This document shows, piece after piece, positions 1 to 6,226 of a stretch of 15,039 nucleotides of DNA; the first letter of the stretch is position 1, and each line of letters starts with the position of its first letter. Origin of the DNA: JBHEPS01 sp046261635 (lineage in GTDB: Bacteria; Acidobacteriota; Thermoanaerobaculia; Gp7-AA8); assembly GCA_046261635.1 (NCBI GenBank), contig JBHEOL010000262.1, positions 1 through 15,039 on the forward strand, read 5' to 3'. The notes beneath the pieces are model-generated. The model was given only the letters and a program-made list of their open reading frames with translations. It was not told the DNA's origin and searched no databases. Position numbers and translations under genes: made by a program.

Positions 1-8
1 CCACTCCG

Positions 9-395
9 ATGACCACTGCCTTTTCGAAGAGCCTCGAGACCTTTCCGAACCCGAATCCCAAGCGCGATTACGAGATCGCATTCGAGGCTCCGGAGTTCAC
101 CTGCCTCTGTCCCATGACGGGGCAGCCCGACTTCGCGACGATCCGGATCCGCTATGTTCCGGATGAGACGTGCGTCGAGCTGAAGTCCCTCAAGCTCTAC
201 CTCTGGTCCTACCGGAACGAAGGGGCATTCCACGAAGCGGTCACCAACCGGATCGCCGACGACCTCATCGCCGCCATCGCCCCCCGCTACCTCGAAGTCG
301 AAGGCGACTTCTTCGTCCGCGGCGGAATCCGCACCGTGGTGAAGGTCGAGCACGAGAAGACAAGTCAGAAGGCAGAGGGCAGAAGGCAGAAGTAA
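9..395 (+). CDS. queF: NADPH-dependent 7-cyano-7-deazaguanine reductase QueF (type I, short form)
   Basis: QueF reduces the nitrile of preQ0 to the aminomethyl group of preQ1 with NADPH, a cytosolic step of queuosine synthesis for tRNA. The 128-residue protein shows the family hallmarks. TCLCPMTGQPDFATI (31-45) holds the thioimide-forming Cys34 and the acid Asp41. The QueF motif ELKSLKLYLWSYRN (57-70) is followed by His75-Glu76. PRYLEVEGDFFVRGGI (92-107) matches the conserved C-terminal strand region of the Bacillus-type enzyme. The family-like sequence ends near residue 116. The last ten or so residues (SQKAEGRRQK) and the TAA stop are encoded by the heptamer array that begins here, so the natural C-terminus was probably altered. 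The start lies eight bases from the window edge, so upstream signals cannot be seen. No other queuosine gene is in the window. The family assignment is near certain. Confidence 0.95.
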   Translation: MTTAFSKSLETFPNPNPKRDYEIAFEAPEFTCLCPMTGQPDFATIRIRYVPDETCVELKSLKLYLWSYRNEGAFHEAVTNRIADDLIAAIAPRYLEVEGDFFVRGGIRTVVKVEHEKTSQKAEGRRQK

Positions 396-498
396 AGGCA
401 GAAGTCAGAAGGCAGAAGGCAGAAGTAAAGTCAAAGGCTGCGATCCGGTGTTGTCGTTGCTCTTACTTCTGCCTTCTGCCTTCTGCCTTCTGCCTTAG
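362..498. repeat. Heptamer inverted array A (unit AAGGCAG), between convergent queF and purC
   Basis: A purine-rich array with period 7 (AAGGCAG, some units changed to AAGTCAG or AAGTAAAG) occupies 362-430. Its reverse complement occupies 462-498. The segments 393-430 and 462-498 pair almost perfectly: one mismatch and two single-base gaps over about 36 bp, with a 31-base spacer (431-461). The left arm enters the 3' end of queF and provides its stop. The right arm ends three bases before the purC stop. As RNA it would fold into a long hairpin in either direction. There is no T-run after either arm, so a standard intrinsic terminator is not evident, although transcription may still be slowed or the 3' ends protected. 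It shares its unit with the array at 9637-9850. Confidence 0.9.
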
Positions 499-500
499 CT

Positions 501-1382
501 TCAAATCTCTCCTCCCGTCAGCTGCCGATACGCCTGCGAGTACTTCAGCCTCGTGTTCTCGACCACGTTCGGGGGAAGCTCCGGCGCCGGCGGGTTCTTG
601 TCCCACCCGGTCGATTCGAGCCAGTCGCGGACGTACTGTTTGTCGAACGAGGGAGGGTTTGCGCCCGGCGTCCAGGCGTCGGCGGGCCAGAAGCGGGAGG
701 AGTCGGGCGTGAGCGCCTCGTCGATCCAGACGATGCGCCCGTCGAACAGGCCGAACTCGAACTTGGTGTCGGCGACGAGGATTCCACGCTCGGCGGCGTA
801 GGCAGCCGCCTTCCCGTAGATGCTGAGGGTGAGGTCGCGGAGCGTCGAGGCGAGCGTCGATCCGACGCGGGCCGCCATCTCCTCGAAGGAGATGTTGACG
901 TCGTGTCCGGTCTCCTCCTTGGTCGCGGGGGTGAAGATGGGCTCGGGGAGGCGGCTGGCGTTGAGCAGTCCGGCCGGGAGGGGGACGCCGCAGACGTTGC
1001 CGGAAGCGCGGTACTCCTTGAGCCCCGAGCCGGCCAGATAGCCGCGCGCGACGCACTCGATCGGGATGAGCTCGCACTTGCGCACCCTGACGGTCCGGCC
1101 GCGGAGCTCTTCCCGCTCGCGAACCTCGGGAGGGAGCTCGTCGAAATCCGTTTCGAGGAGGTGGTTCTCGATCTCGCCGAAGCGACCGAACCAGAAGTTG
1201 GAGATCCGGGTGAGGATCGCTCCCTTCTGCGGGATTCCGGGAGAGAGGATGACGTCGAAGGCGGAGATCCTGTCGGTGGCGACGAACAGGAGCGAGTCGC
1301 CGAGATCGTAGACGTCGCGCACTTTGCCGCGTCGGAAGAGAGGGAACGGGAGGTCCGTTCGATCCACGGGCGCAAAGCTCAT
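501..1382 (-). CDS. purC: Phosphoribosylaminoimidazole-succinocarboxamide synthase (SAICAR synthetase)
   Basis: PurC ligates L-aspartate to CAIR using ATP to form SAICAR in de novo purine synthesis. The 293-residue form is close in length to the longer (yeast Ade1-like) branch rather than the ~240-residue Escherichia coli form. Visible signatures are RRGKVRDVYDLGDSLLFVAT (17-36) followed by DRISAFDV (37-44), PIECVARGYLAGSG (107-120), the ATP/aspartate segment FTPATKEETGHDVNI (150-164), VADTKFEFG (203-211), IDEALTPDSSRFWP (220-233) and PSFDKQYVRDWL (244-255). I chose the ATG at 1382 because the protein then begins just before the conserved KVRDVYD segment. The longer open frame to 1523 would overlap the upstream gene and adds unconserved Pro/Arg-rich sequence. 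No clear Shine-Dalgarno is seen. The cyclase-like gene ends 52 bp upstream on the same strand, so the two may be co-transcribed. Confidence 0.95.
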   Translation of the reverse strand: MSFAPVDRTDLPFPLFRRGKVRDVYDLGDSLLFVATDRISAFDVILSPGIPQKGAILTRISNFWFGRFGEIENHLLETDFDELPPEVREREELRGRTVRVRKCELIPIECVARGYLAGSGLKEYRASGNVCGVPLPAGLLNASRLPEPIFTPATKEETGHDVNISFEEMAARVGSTLASTLRDLTLSIYGKAAAYAAERGILVADTKFEFGLFDGRIVWIDEALTPDSSRFWPADAWTPGANPPSFDKQYVRDWLESTGWDKNPPAPELPPNVVENTRLKYSQAYRQLTGGEI

Positions 1383-1434
1383 GCGGCGGTACCCATCGCG
1401 GAGGGGAGCAAGAAGAGGAGAGACGGAGAGGAGG

Positions 1435-3828
1435 TCATGCAAGCCTTTCGACGGACGGCCCGAGGATCCAGGCCGAGGTGCGATCGGTGCGATCGAGCCG
1501 TCGGCCCTCGGCCTCGAGCGCATTCGCGTGCTCGGTCATCCGGCGGTAGAACTCCCGAAGGGCGCCCTGGTTGCCACGAACCGCGTCCCCGTTCAGGGGA
1601 AGGGAAAGACCGAGGCTCTGAAGGTACGGGAGCGGAATGGTGACCGAGTGACGGATCTGGTCGCTGAGCGGATCCCACATTCCCATGAGGACGATGATCC
1701 CGGATTCGGCTTCGTCATCGGAAAGCGAGCAGAGGATGACCGACTCCTCGACGGCGCGCTCGCGCGTTTTGCCATCGAAGATGGCGGAATCATCGTTGCT
1801 ATCCTCGTGGTACTCCTGGCGTAGAAGAGTGACGAACGACTCGGTTGCATCGACCGGGAAGGCGTCCGCGGTCCCCTCGGGGAACGGTATGATCTCCGCG
1901 ACCTCGATGTCCGCGAGGCCCTTGAGCTTGACCGTGCCGAGCAGGCGGAGGCCGATGTAGTCGATGCCTTCGATGCCCGCCGGAAAGCCGATGCAGCTTC
2001 CCCATCCGGTCGGAATCCGGAACAGAGGAGTCGCCTCGGCGGCGAGCTCGATCGAAAGCTCCTGTGCGAGCGAAAGCGACGCGACGATCCCCTCGTTGAC
2101 CAGGTGGCCGTTGGAATTGATGTAGGCGAAATAGTCGCGCTCGTGTTGCGCTCGGTCGAGCACGTCCACGCCGTGTGCGAGAGGGGCGAAGAACTGCTGC
2201 ACGTGGGCGGCGTCGTACCCGTGAGCGATCAGGAATTCCTGGATCTCGCCGATCTCCTTGGTTGCCTTGCCGGTCGTCAGCCTCGAGAGCTCGACCACCC
2301 CCGGCCCGTAGAACTCCATGATTCTCTCGGGAGAGTCGAGCCGGGGCTTCATCGGGAGCAGCCGGTAGTAGCCGTAGTTGATGGCGATGCGGATGCCGCG
2401 GTCGAAGGCGAATCCCTTGCGGCGCATTTCGCCATAGAAACGCTGCACCTCGACGGCCGCACGCACGAGGTGGATCGCACGGCGAGTGGTGTAGAGAGCG
2501 CCGTCCCCGAGAAACTTCTCGAACTGGAGGCGATGCCTGTCCATGATCGACTCGAGCTTGCGCTGGAACAGGAGCATCTGGCGGTAGGAGCTGAGCTCCT
2601 GGGCGCGCCCGGCACGCGCGAGGCTGCCGAGGATCTCGGAGAACGACGTGATGTCGTAGATGAGCCCGAACCGGTGGACCATCGGGTCGACCACTCCCGA
2701 CCGGCCGAAGTCGAGAGGTCGAGTCGAGCGGGAGTACGAGAGTCCCTTCCGGTCGGCCGGCTCGATCGCGCCCGCCTCCCCCGGTTTCATCCACGAGATC
2801 GACCGGCGGAGCTGGTGGAGAACCGCGAACTCGCAGACGCGCCTGGCGAGTGACTGAAGCTGTTCCCGCTCGTCCCTGTTGAAGGCCGGGGCGAGGGTGG
2901 GATGGTCGAACAGAAACGTCTGGAACCGCTTGTCGAGAATGAGACCGAGAGGGATCCTCTCGGTCGGATCGGTTCCGAAGAGAGAGAGCGCGTTGCGGAA
3001 CGTGGCGTCGCGCTTGGCGATCTCGGTCGTGAGCGCGAACAGCCGGTCGAGCGACTCGCGGAAGGTCTGGAAGTCGCGATGGAGGTAGCCGGAAACGAAA
3101 GACCGGATCTCCCGGAGATCGGGACTGATGAATTCCTCGGTGAGAATGAGCAGGTTGTCCTGGAGAAGGCGGAAGAACTGGAGGCCGCGCTCCTCTTCAC
3201 CGTCGAGGATCGAATGCGTCCTCTGCGTGAGGGCGGTCATCTGCTCCCGCATCTCCGCCCCCCATCGGGCGAAGATCCTGTACTTGATGTTGTCTCCCTG
3301 GGTGCGGCCCAGCTGCGGGTCGAGCGCCGTCACCTTTCTCGGGATCATCGAGAAGTGCCGCGAAAGATGCAGTGAATGCGCGAGCCAGAATACCGCGTGG
3401 TAGTCGGCCAGAAGGTTCGACAGCATCGCGTTCTCGGCGATCTTGATCGCGTGCTGGACGTAGGACTGGAAGGTGGTCTGGACCTTCTCCTTCTGATAGC
3501 CGCGATCGAGGTTCCAGGCGATCTCATCGCCGATCCACCGTTCGAGCCGCGCCTCAAGCTCCCGCACCACCGCGGAGTCGGCGACCGGAAAGCCGAGAAT
3601 CGGCGGTCGCATCTCGTCCGCGAAGAAAATCTTGTAAGGACGTGGAAGGAGCCAGTCCGGACGCCCGAACAGATCCTCCAGCGTCCGGCCCAGGTCAGCC
3701 GGGTGAAGGAGCGTGAAGGCCTCGGGGCGTTGAAGCAGAAACGGAACGAGTGCGCTCAAGATGTTGTCGTCCGGCTTTCGGAGTATATATCCTGCCGTGG
3801 GGCCCGGGGGGTATCGATGAGGGCTCAC
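1435..3828 (-). CDS. Large protein with divergent class III nucleotide cyclase domain
   Basis: This 797-residue protein is probably soluble, as no membrane helix is evident. Residues 385-648 fit a class III adenylate/guanylate cyclase homology domain. FGLIYDITSFSEI carries the first metal aspartate (Asp392). FEKFLGDGALYTT carries a lysine (Lys438) and the second metal aspartate (Asp442). GIRIAINYGYY follows at 478-488, then YGPGVVELSRL (507-517), and finally TVKLKGLADIEVAEIIP (632-648), the usual closing strand. In YGxxVNxAxRL the transition-state Asn is replaced by Val512 while Arg516 is kept. About 110 residues are inserted between the last two motifs. Residues 1-380 are mostly helical and I do not recognise them; 650-797 are also unassigned. 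Whether it makes cAMP or cGMP or is only a binding domain is open. The GTG start at 3828 has no clear Shine-Dalgarno. A TTG at codon 24 (3759) or ATG at codon 73 are alternatives. Confidence 0.75.
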   Translation of the reverse strand: MSPHRYPPGPTAGYILRKPDDNILSALVPFLLQRPEAFTLLHPADLGRTLEDLFGRPDWLLPRPYKIFFADEMRPPILGFPVADSAVVRELEARLERWIGDEIAWNLDRGYQKEKVQTTFQSYVQHAIKIAENAMLSNLLADYHAVFWLAHSLHLSRHFSMIPRKVTALDPQLGRTQGDNIKYRIFARWGAEMREQMTALTQRTHSILDGEEERGLQFFRLLQDNLLILTEEFISPDLREIRSFVSGYLHRDFQTFRESLDRLFALTTEIAKRDATFRNALSLFGTDPTERIPLGLILDKRFQTFLFDHPTLAPAFNRDEREQLQSLARRVCEFAVLHQLRRSISWMKPGEAGAIEPADRKGLSYSRSTRPLDFGRSGVVDPMVHRFGLIYDITSFSEILGSLARAGRAQELSSYRQMLLFQRKLESIMDRHRLQFEKFLGDGALYTTRRAIHLVRAAVEVQRFYGEMRRKGFAFDRGIRIAINYGYYRLLPMKPRLDSPERIMEFYGPGVVELSRLTTGKATKEIGEIQEFLIAHGYDAAHVQQFFAPLAHGVDVLDRAQHERDYFAYINSNGHLVNEGIVASLSLAQELSIELAAEATPLFRIPTGWGSCIGFPAGIEGIDYIGLRLLGTVKLKGLADIEVAEIIPFPEGTADAFPVDATESFVTLLRQEYHEDSNDDSAIFDGKTRERAVEESVILCSLSDDEAESGIIVLMGMWDPLSDQIRHSVTIPLPYLQSLGLSLPLNGDAVRGNQGALREFYRRMTEHANALEAEGRRLDRTDRTSAWILGPSVERLA
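3782..3790. promoter_or_regulatory. AT-rich patch, candidate -10 region between divergent genes
   Basis: AGTATATAT is the only clear AT-rich stretch near the starts of mscL and the cyclase-like gene in otherwise very GC-rich DNA. Read on the plus strand, TATATC/TATATA could serve mscL, which starts about 60 bases downstream. TTGTCG at about 3764-3769 makes a poor -35. Read on the minus strand it contains TATACT, a good -10 hexamer, but no convincing -35 is found 16-18 bases upstream. If it does serve the minus gene, the true start would lie inside the open frame, for example at the TTG at 3759. Weak evidence only. Confidence 0.3.
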
Positions 3829-3836
3829 CAGCGGCT

Positions 3837-3841
3837 GGAGG
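3837..3841 (+). promoter_or_regulatory. Shine-Dalgarno GGAGG that fixes the mscL start
   Basis: GGAGG lies seven bases before the ATG at 3849. This spacing and the conserved MscL N-terminus beginning right after that ATG support 3849 over the upstream in-frame ATG at 3750, which would add 33 unconserved residues overlapping the divergent gene. Confidence 0.75.
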
Positions 3842-3848
3842 CAGAGAG

Positions 3849-4307
3849 ATGCTGAAAGAGTTCAGGGAGTTCGCGCTGCGGGGTAATGTAATCGATCTGG
3901 CCGTCGCGGTCATCATCGGCGCGGCGTTCAACAGGATCATCACCTCACTGGTCGAGGACGTGATCCTTCCTCCCATCGGGTACATGTTGGGAGGCCTCGA
4001 TTTCGAGAACCTCTTCTGGGTCATCGGGCCGGGCGAATGGGCGACACTCGCTGAAGCGAAGGAAGCCGGCGCGGCGACCGTGAACTACGGAGTGTTCATC
4101 GGGGTCTTGATCCACTTCATCATCGTCGCCTTCGTCATTTTCTTCATGGTTCGGACGATCAACCGGCTTCGCAGCACTCCCGAGGTGATCACCCCGACGA
4201 CCCGGAGCTGCCCGTTCTGCCTGACGCAGATCCCGCTGGCAGCGTCGCGCTGCGCAGCTTGCACGAGCGAGGTGGGAGAAAGGCAGGGGCTAGGGGCTAG
4301 GGACTAG
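3849..4307 (+). CDS. mscL: Large-conductance mechanosensitive channel MscL with C-terminal zinc-ribbon tail
   Basis: MscL is an inner-membrane pentameric channel that opens under high membrane tension and releases solutes during hypo-osmotic shock. The start FREFALRGNVIDLAVAVIIG (5-24) and VIIGAAFNRIITSLVEDVI (21-39) are the classic N-terminal helix and pore-lining first membrane helix. The second helix is about 79-105 (YGVFIGVLIHFIIVAFVIFF). A periplasmic loop lies between them. In place of the usual charged C-terminal helical bundle there is CPFC-x10-CAAC (Cys121, 124, 135, 138), which looks like a small zinc ribbon. Some other bacterial MscL proteins carry similar cysteine-rich tails. The final ten residues (GERQGLGARD) and the TAG stop come from the heptamer array that starts here. 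Total length is 152 residues, within the family range. The gene is divergent from the cyclase-like gene, 20 bp apart if that gene starts at its GTG. Confidence 0.95.
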   Translation: MLKEFREFALRGNVIDLAVAVIIGAAFNRIITSLVEDVILPPIGYMLGGLDFENLFWVIGPGEWATLAEAKEAGAATVNYGVFIGVLIHFIIVAFVIFFMVRTINRLRSTPEVITPTTRSCPFCLTQIPLAASRCAACTSEVGERQGLGARD

Positions 4308-4545
4308 GGGGAAAAAGCAGGGGCTTGGGACTAGGGACTAGGGGCTAGGGAAAAGCAGAAGCAACGTCATCCTGAGAGGCTGGTTTCTTTCACAGCCTCT
4401 GAGGGCGCGCCGCGGAAAGGTTCGGCTCACCACACCTGCGGGCGCGACCGAAGGATCTCAAGATGACGGGATCCCGCATCGGAGCTGAGGCTTTTGCCTT
4501 TGCTTTTCCCTGGCCCCTGGCCCCTGGTCCCTAGCCCCTGCTTCT
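4280..4545. repeat. Heptamer inverted array B (unit GGGGCTA) with nested element
   Basis: The left arm (4280-4364) is a period-7 array of GGGGCTA, GGGACTA and related units, in two tandem blocks, each opened by an AAGCAG/AGGCAG stretch. The right arm (4491-4545) is the reverse complement of the second left block. By eye about 44 of 52 positions match (4313-4364 against 4493-4544), including the shared flanks AAGCAGGGGCT and GGGAAAAGCA. Between the arms sits the 104-bp element at 4365-4468. The left arm enters the mscL coding end and supplies its stop. The right arm ends about 20 bases before the ATPase start codon. The unit differs from arrays A and C, but period, inverted layout and placement are the same. 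The whole 258-bp gap 4308-4565 is made of this repeat, the nested element and short flanks. Confidence 0.88.
4365..4468. repeat. 104-bp palindromic element with 13-bp terminal inverted repeats
   Basis: CGTCATCCTGAGA (4365-4377) and TCTCAAGATGACG (4456-4468) are inverted repeats matching at 12 of 13 positions. Inside, AGAGGCTG (4375-4382) and CAGCCTCT (4393-4400) form a perfect 8-bp stem with a 10-base loop. The ends (GTCATCCTGAG ... AAGGATCTCA ... GATGAC) resemble a widespread intergenic repeat of many environmental bacterial genomes, seen in translations as ILSEAKDL or EGSQDD peptides. That likeness is from general recollection and was not searched. No coding capacity and no obvious target-site duplication: the flanks are array B. 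It may be a small non-autonomous mobile or REP-like sequence. Confidence 0.7.
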
Positions 4546-4565
4546 CCTGCTACACTTCGCGCGGT

Positions 4566-5282
4566 ATGCCGGTTTCCACCCCTGTTTGTGACAACTGCGG
4601 CGGTTCGGGATGGATCACACGGGCGGGCTCGCTTCGGGCCGATCCGTGCGTCTGCCAGCGGGATCTGAAGCGAAACCAGCGGATCGCGGCTTCCCGGATT
4701 CCGAAGCGGTATCTCCACTGTCAGCTCGCCGGATTCCACGACAGGAGCGACCGTTCGCTCGGCGCGGCGAAGCGGAGGGTGGCTGAGTTCATCGACTGCT
4801 GGCCCGCGGATGACCGGGGTCTGCTCCTGATGGGCGGGAGCGGAGTGGGAAAGACTCACCTCGCGGTCGCGATCATCGTCGAGATCATCGACCAGGACAA
4901 GCCGGGAAAGCTGATTTTCCGGAACTTCCAGGAGCTCGTCCAGGATCTTCAGGCGTCGTTCGACTCGAGTGAGACGCCGAAGAAAGCGGAGATTCTGCAG
5001 CCCCTGATCGACGCGGACCTTCTGGTCCTCGACGAGCTGGGATCGCAGAAGCCGACCCCGTTCGTGCAGGACATCCTCTACTACATCATCAACAGCCGGT
5101 ACAACGACGTGAAAGCGACGATCTTCACCACGAACTACGTCGACGAGCCGGGCAAGGCGGGCGAAGAGCGGCTCGAGGACCGGATCGGTGCGAGGCTTCG
5201 CAGCCGGCTTTTCGAGATGGCGCAGCCGGTCCTGATCACGGCGAGGGACGACTATCGCAAGAGTCTGGGGAGGAGCGTCTGA
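4566..5282 (+). CDS. DnaC/DnaI-type AAA+ ATPase with N-terminal zinc finger (putative helicase loader)
   Basis: Proteins of this group load the replicative helicase or act as the ATPase partner of transposases (IstB). This 238-residue protein has a likely zinc-binding head (Cys8, Cys11, Cys28, Cys30). The AAA+ core follows with Walker A GGSGVGKT (90-97), Walker B LLVLDE (152-157), sensor-1-like TTN (188-190) and an arginine-rich DRIGARLRSRL (205-215) that fits the arginine-finger region. No transposase gene is adjacent, so a primosomal role is more likely than IstB. I start at the ATG 4566; the longer frame from 4494 would translate the right arm of repeat array B (PWPLVPSPC), which is not credible. 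No strong Shine-Dalgarno is seen. Its TGA overlaps the next ATG (TGATG), which suggests translational coupling. Function in the cell is inferred. Confidence 0.85.
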   Translation: MPVSTPVCDNCGGSGWITRAGSLRADPCVCQRDLKRNQRIAASRIPKRYLHCQLAGFHDRSDRSLGAAKRRVAEFIDCWPADDRGLLLMGGSGVGKTHLAVAIIVEIIDQDKPGKLIFRNFQELVQDLQASFDSSETPKKAEILQPLIDADLLVLDELGSQKPTPFVQDILYYIINSRYNDVKATIFTTNYVDEPGKAGEERLEDRIGARLRSRLFEMAQPVLITARDDYRKSLGRSV

Positions 5283-6226
5283 TGAGGTCGATCGGAGAGA
5301 TCTTCCGCCGGGGTATGGAGAGCACCATCGCGAACTGGCCGCTCATTCTGATCCGCGTGGCCGAGTCGATCGCGATGATCGCGGTGATCGTCGCGACCGT
5401 CTTTGTCGCAGTCGTGCCGCTGTTCGTCGGCGCGGCGGCAGGGATGCCGTCCTTCGACGACCCCGATTCGCTCGCCCGCTGGGTTCTCGGGGTTTCCCCG
5501 CTGCTGGTTCTCTTTCTCCTGATCGTCATCACGCTGGTGTTCGGGCTCGCGGTTCTTCTCCACGCTTTCGTGCAGGGGGGCGTGTTCGGGGTGTTTGCCG
5601 AAGCGGAGCGACGCGGGACCGAGGGAGCCGGGCGCGACTTCTTCCGCGTTTTCACGCCGGAGATGTGGTGGCGCGACTCGAAGCGGTTCGCCTGGAGCTT
5701 TTTCTGGATCTACAACATCGTCTGGGGGATCGCAGCCCTCGTGATGCTGCTCCCGCTGATTCCCGCGCTGATCGGCGCGATCCTGCTTCGCGACTCCGAG
5801 ATGCTCCTGATTCCCACCTGTCTCGGGATCGCGGCTACGGTCGCCGTCGGCCTCCTCGCGGGGCTGGTCGCGATCATCTGGTCGCACGTGGCTTTCGCCG
5901 AGGCGGTGCGGACGGGTGCAGGAGCGAGGGAGTCGCTCCGGCTGGCCGGGGTTCGGCTTCGCCAGAGGCCCGGAGCGATCCTGCTCGTCGTCGTTTCGTA
6001 CTTCGCGATCAGCATGGTGGTCGGCGGTTTCGTGGGGGGATTCGCGTTCGGTCTCGATGCCGCGAACGTCATTCCCGGCGTCGGCGTGGCGTTCATCCCG
6101 TTCCGGATCGTCCTCTCCCTCCTCAACACTCTCGTCAGCGCCGCCTTCGGCTGCTGGATGACGGCGGCGATCGTCGCGGTCGTCTTCCCTCCTCGCGAGG
6201 TTCCGAATGTCCCTGCGGCAACCTGA
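5282..6226 (+). CDS. Six-helix integral membrane protein, unknown function
   Basis: A 314-residue hydrophobic protein that I cannot assign to a named family. Membrane segments are apparent at roughly 21-50, 71-97, 136-170, 174-205, 230-255 and 272-302. A cytosolic-looking charged stretch (105-135, with EAERRGTEGAGRDFFRVFTP) lies between the second and third, and another (205-229, VRTGAGARESLRLAGVRLRQ) between the fourth and fifth. The pattern FxxAVxxGxxxxESLRxAxxxLRxRP resembles bacterial membrane proteins annotated only by DUF numbers with a glycerophosphodiester phosphodiesterase-like membrane domain; the likeness is structural and weak. The gene overlaps the ATPase stop by one base (TGATG) and its own end overlaps the aminotransferase start by 20 bp. 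It therefore sits in one transcription unit with them. No catalytic motif is visible. Confidence 0.8.
   Translation: MRSIGEIFRRGMESTIANWPLILIRVAESIAMIAVIVATVFVAVVPLFVGAAAGMPSFDDPDSLARWVLGVSPLLVLFLLIVITLVFGLAVLLHAFVQGGVFGVFAEAERRGTEGAGRDFFRVFTPEMWWRDSKRFAWSFFWIYNIVWGIAALVMLLPLIPALIGAILLRDSEMLLIPTCLGIAATVAVGLLAGLVAIIWSHVAFAEAVRTGAGARESLRLAGVRLRQRPGAILLVVVSYFAISMVVGGFVGGFAFGLDAANVIPGVGVAFIPFRIVLSLLNTLVSAAFGCWMTAAIVAVVFPPREVPNVPAAT

Noticed and set aside
362..498. Arrays A and C as CRISPR arrays
   Set aside because: Units are seven bases with no unique spacers, the arms are inverted to each other, and no cas gene is present.
462..498. Array A as a rho-independent terminator
   Set aside because: The stem is long enough, but no T-run follows the arm on either strand and the stem is not the usual short GC hairpin. 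It may still affect transcript ends.
4494..4565. Upstream extension of the ATPase to an ATG at 4494
   Set aside because: It would translate repeat array B into Pro/Leu-rich residues. The zinc finger and AAA+ core start well after 4566.
4566..5282. IstB transposition helper of an IS21-type element
   Set aside because: No istA-like transposase is next to it. It has an N-terminal zinc finger and lies in a tight unit with chromosomal genes, so a DnaC/DnaI-like loader is preferred.
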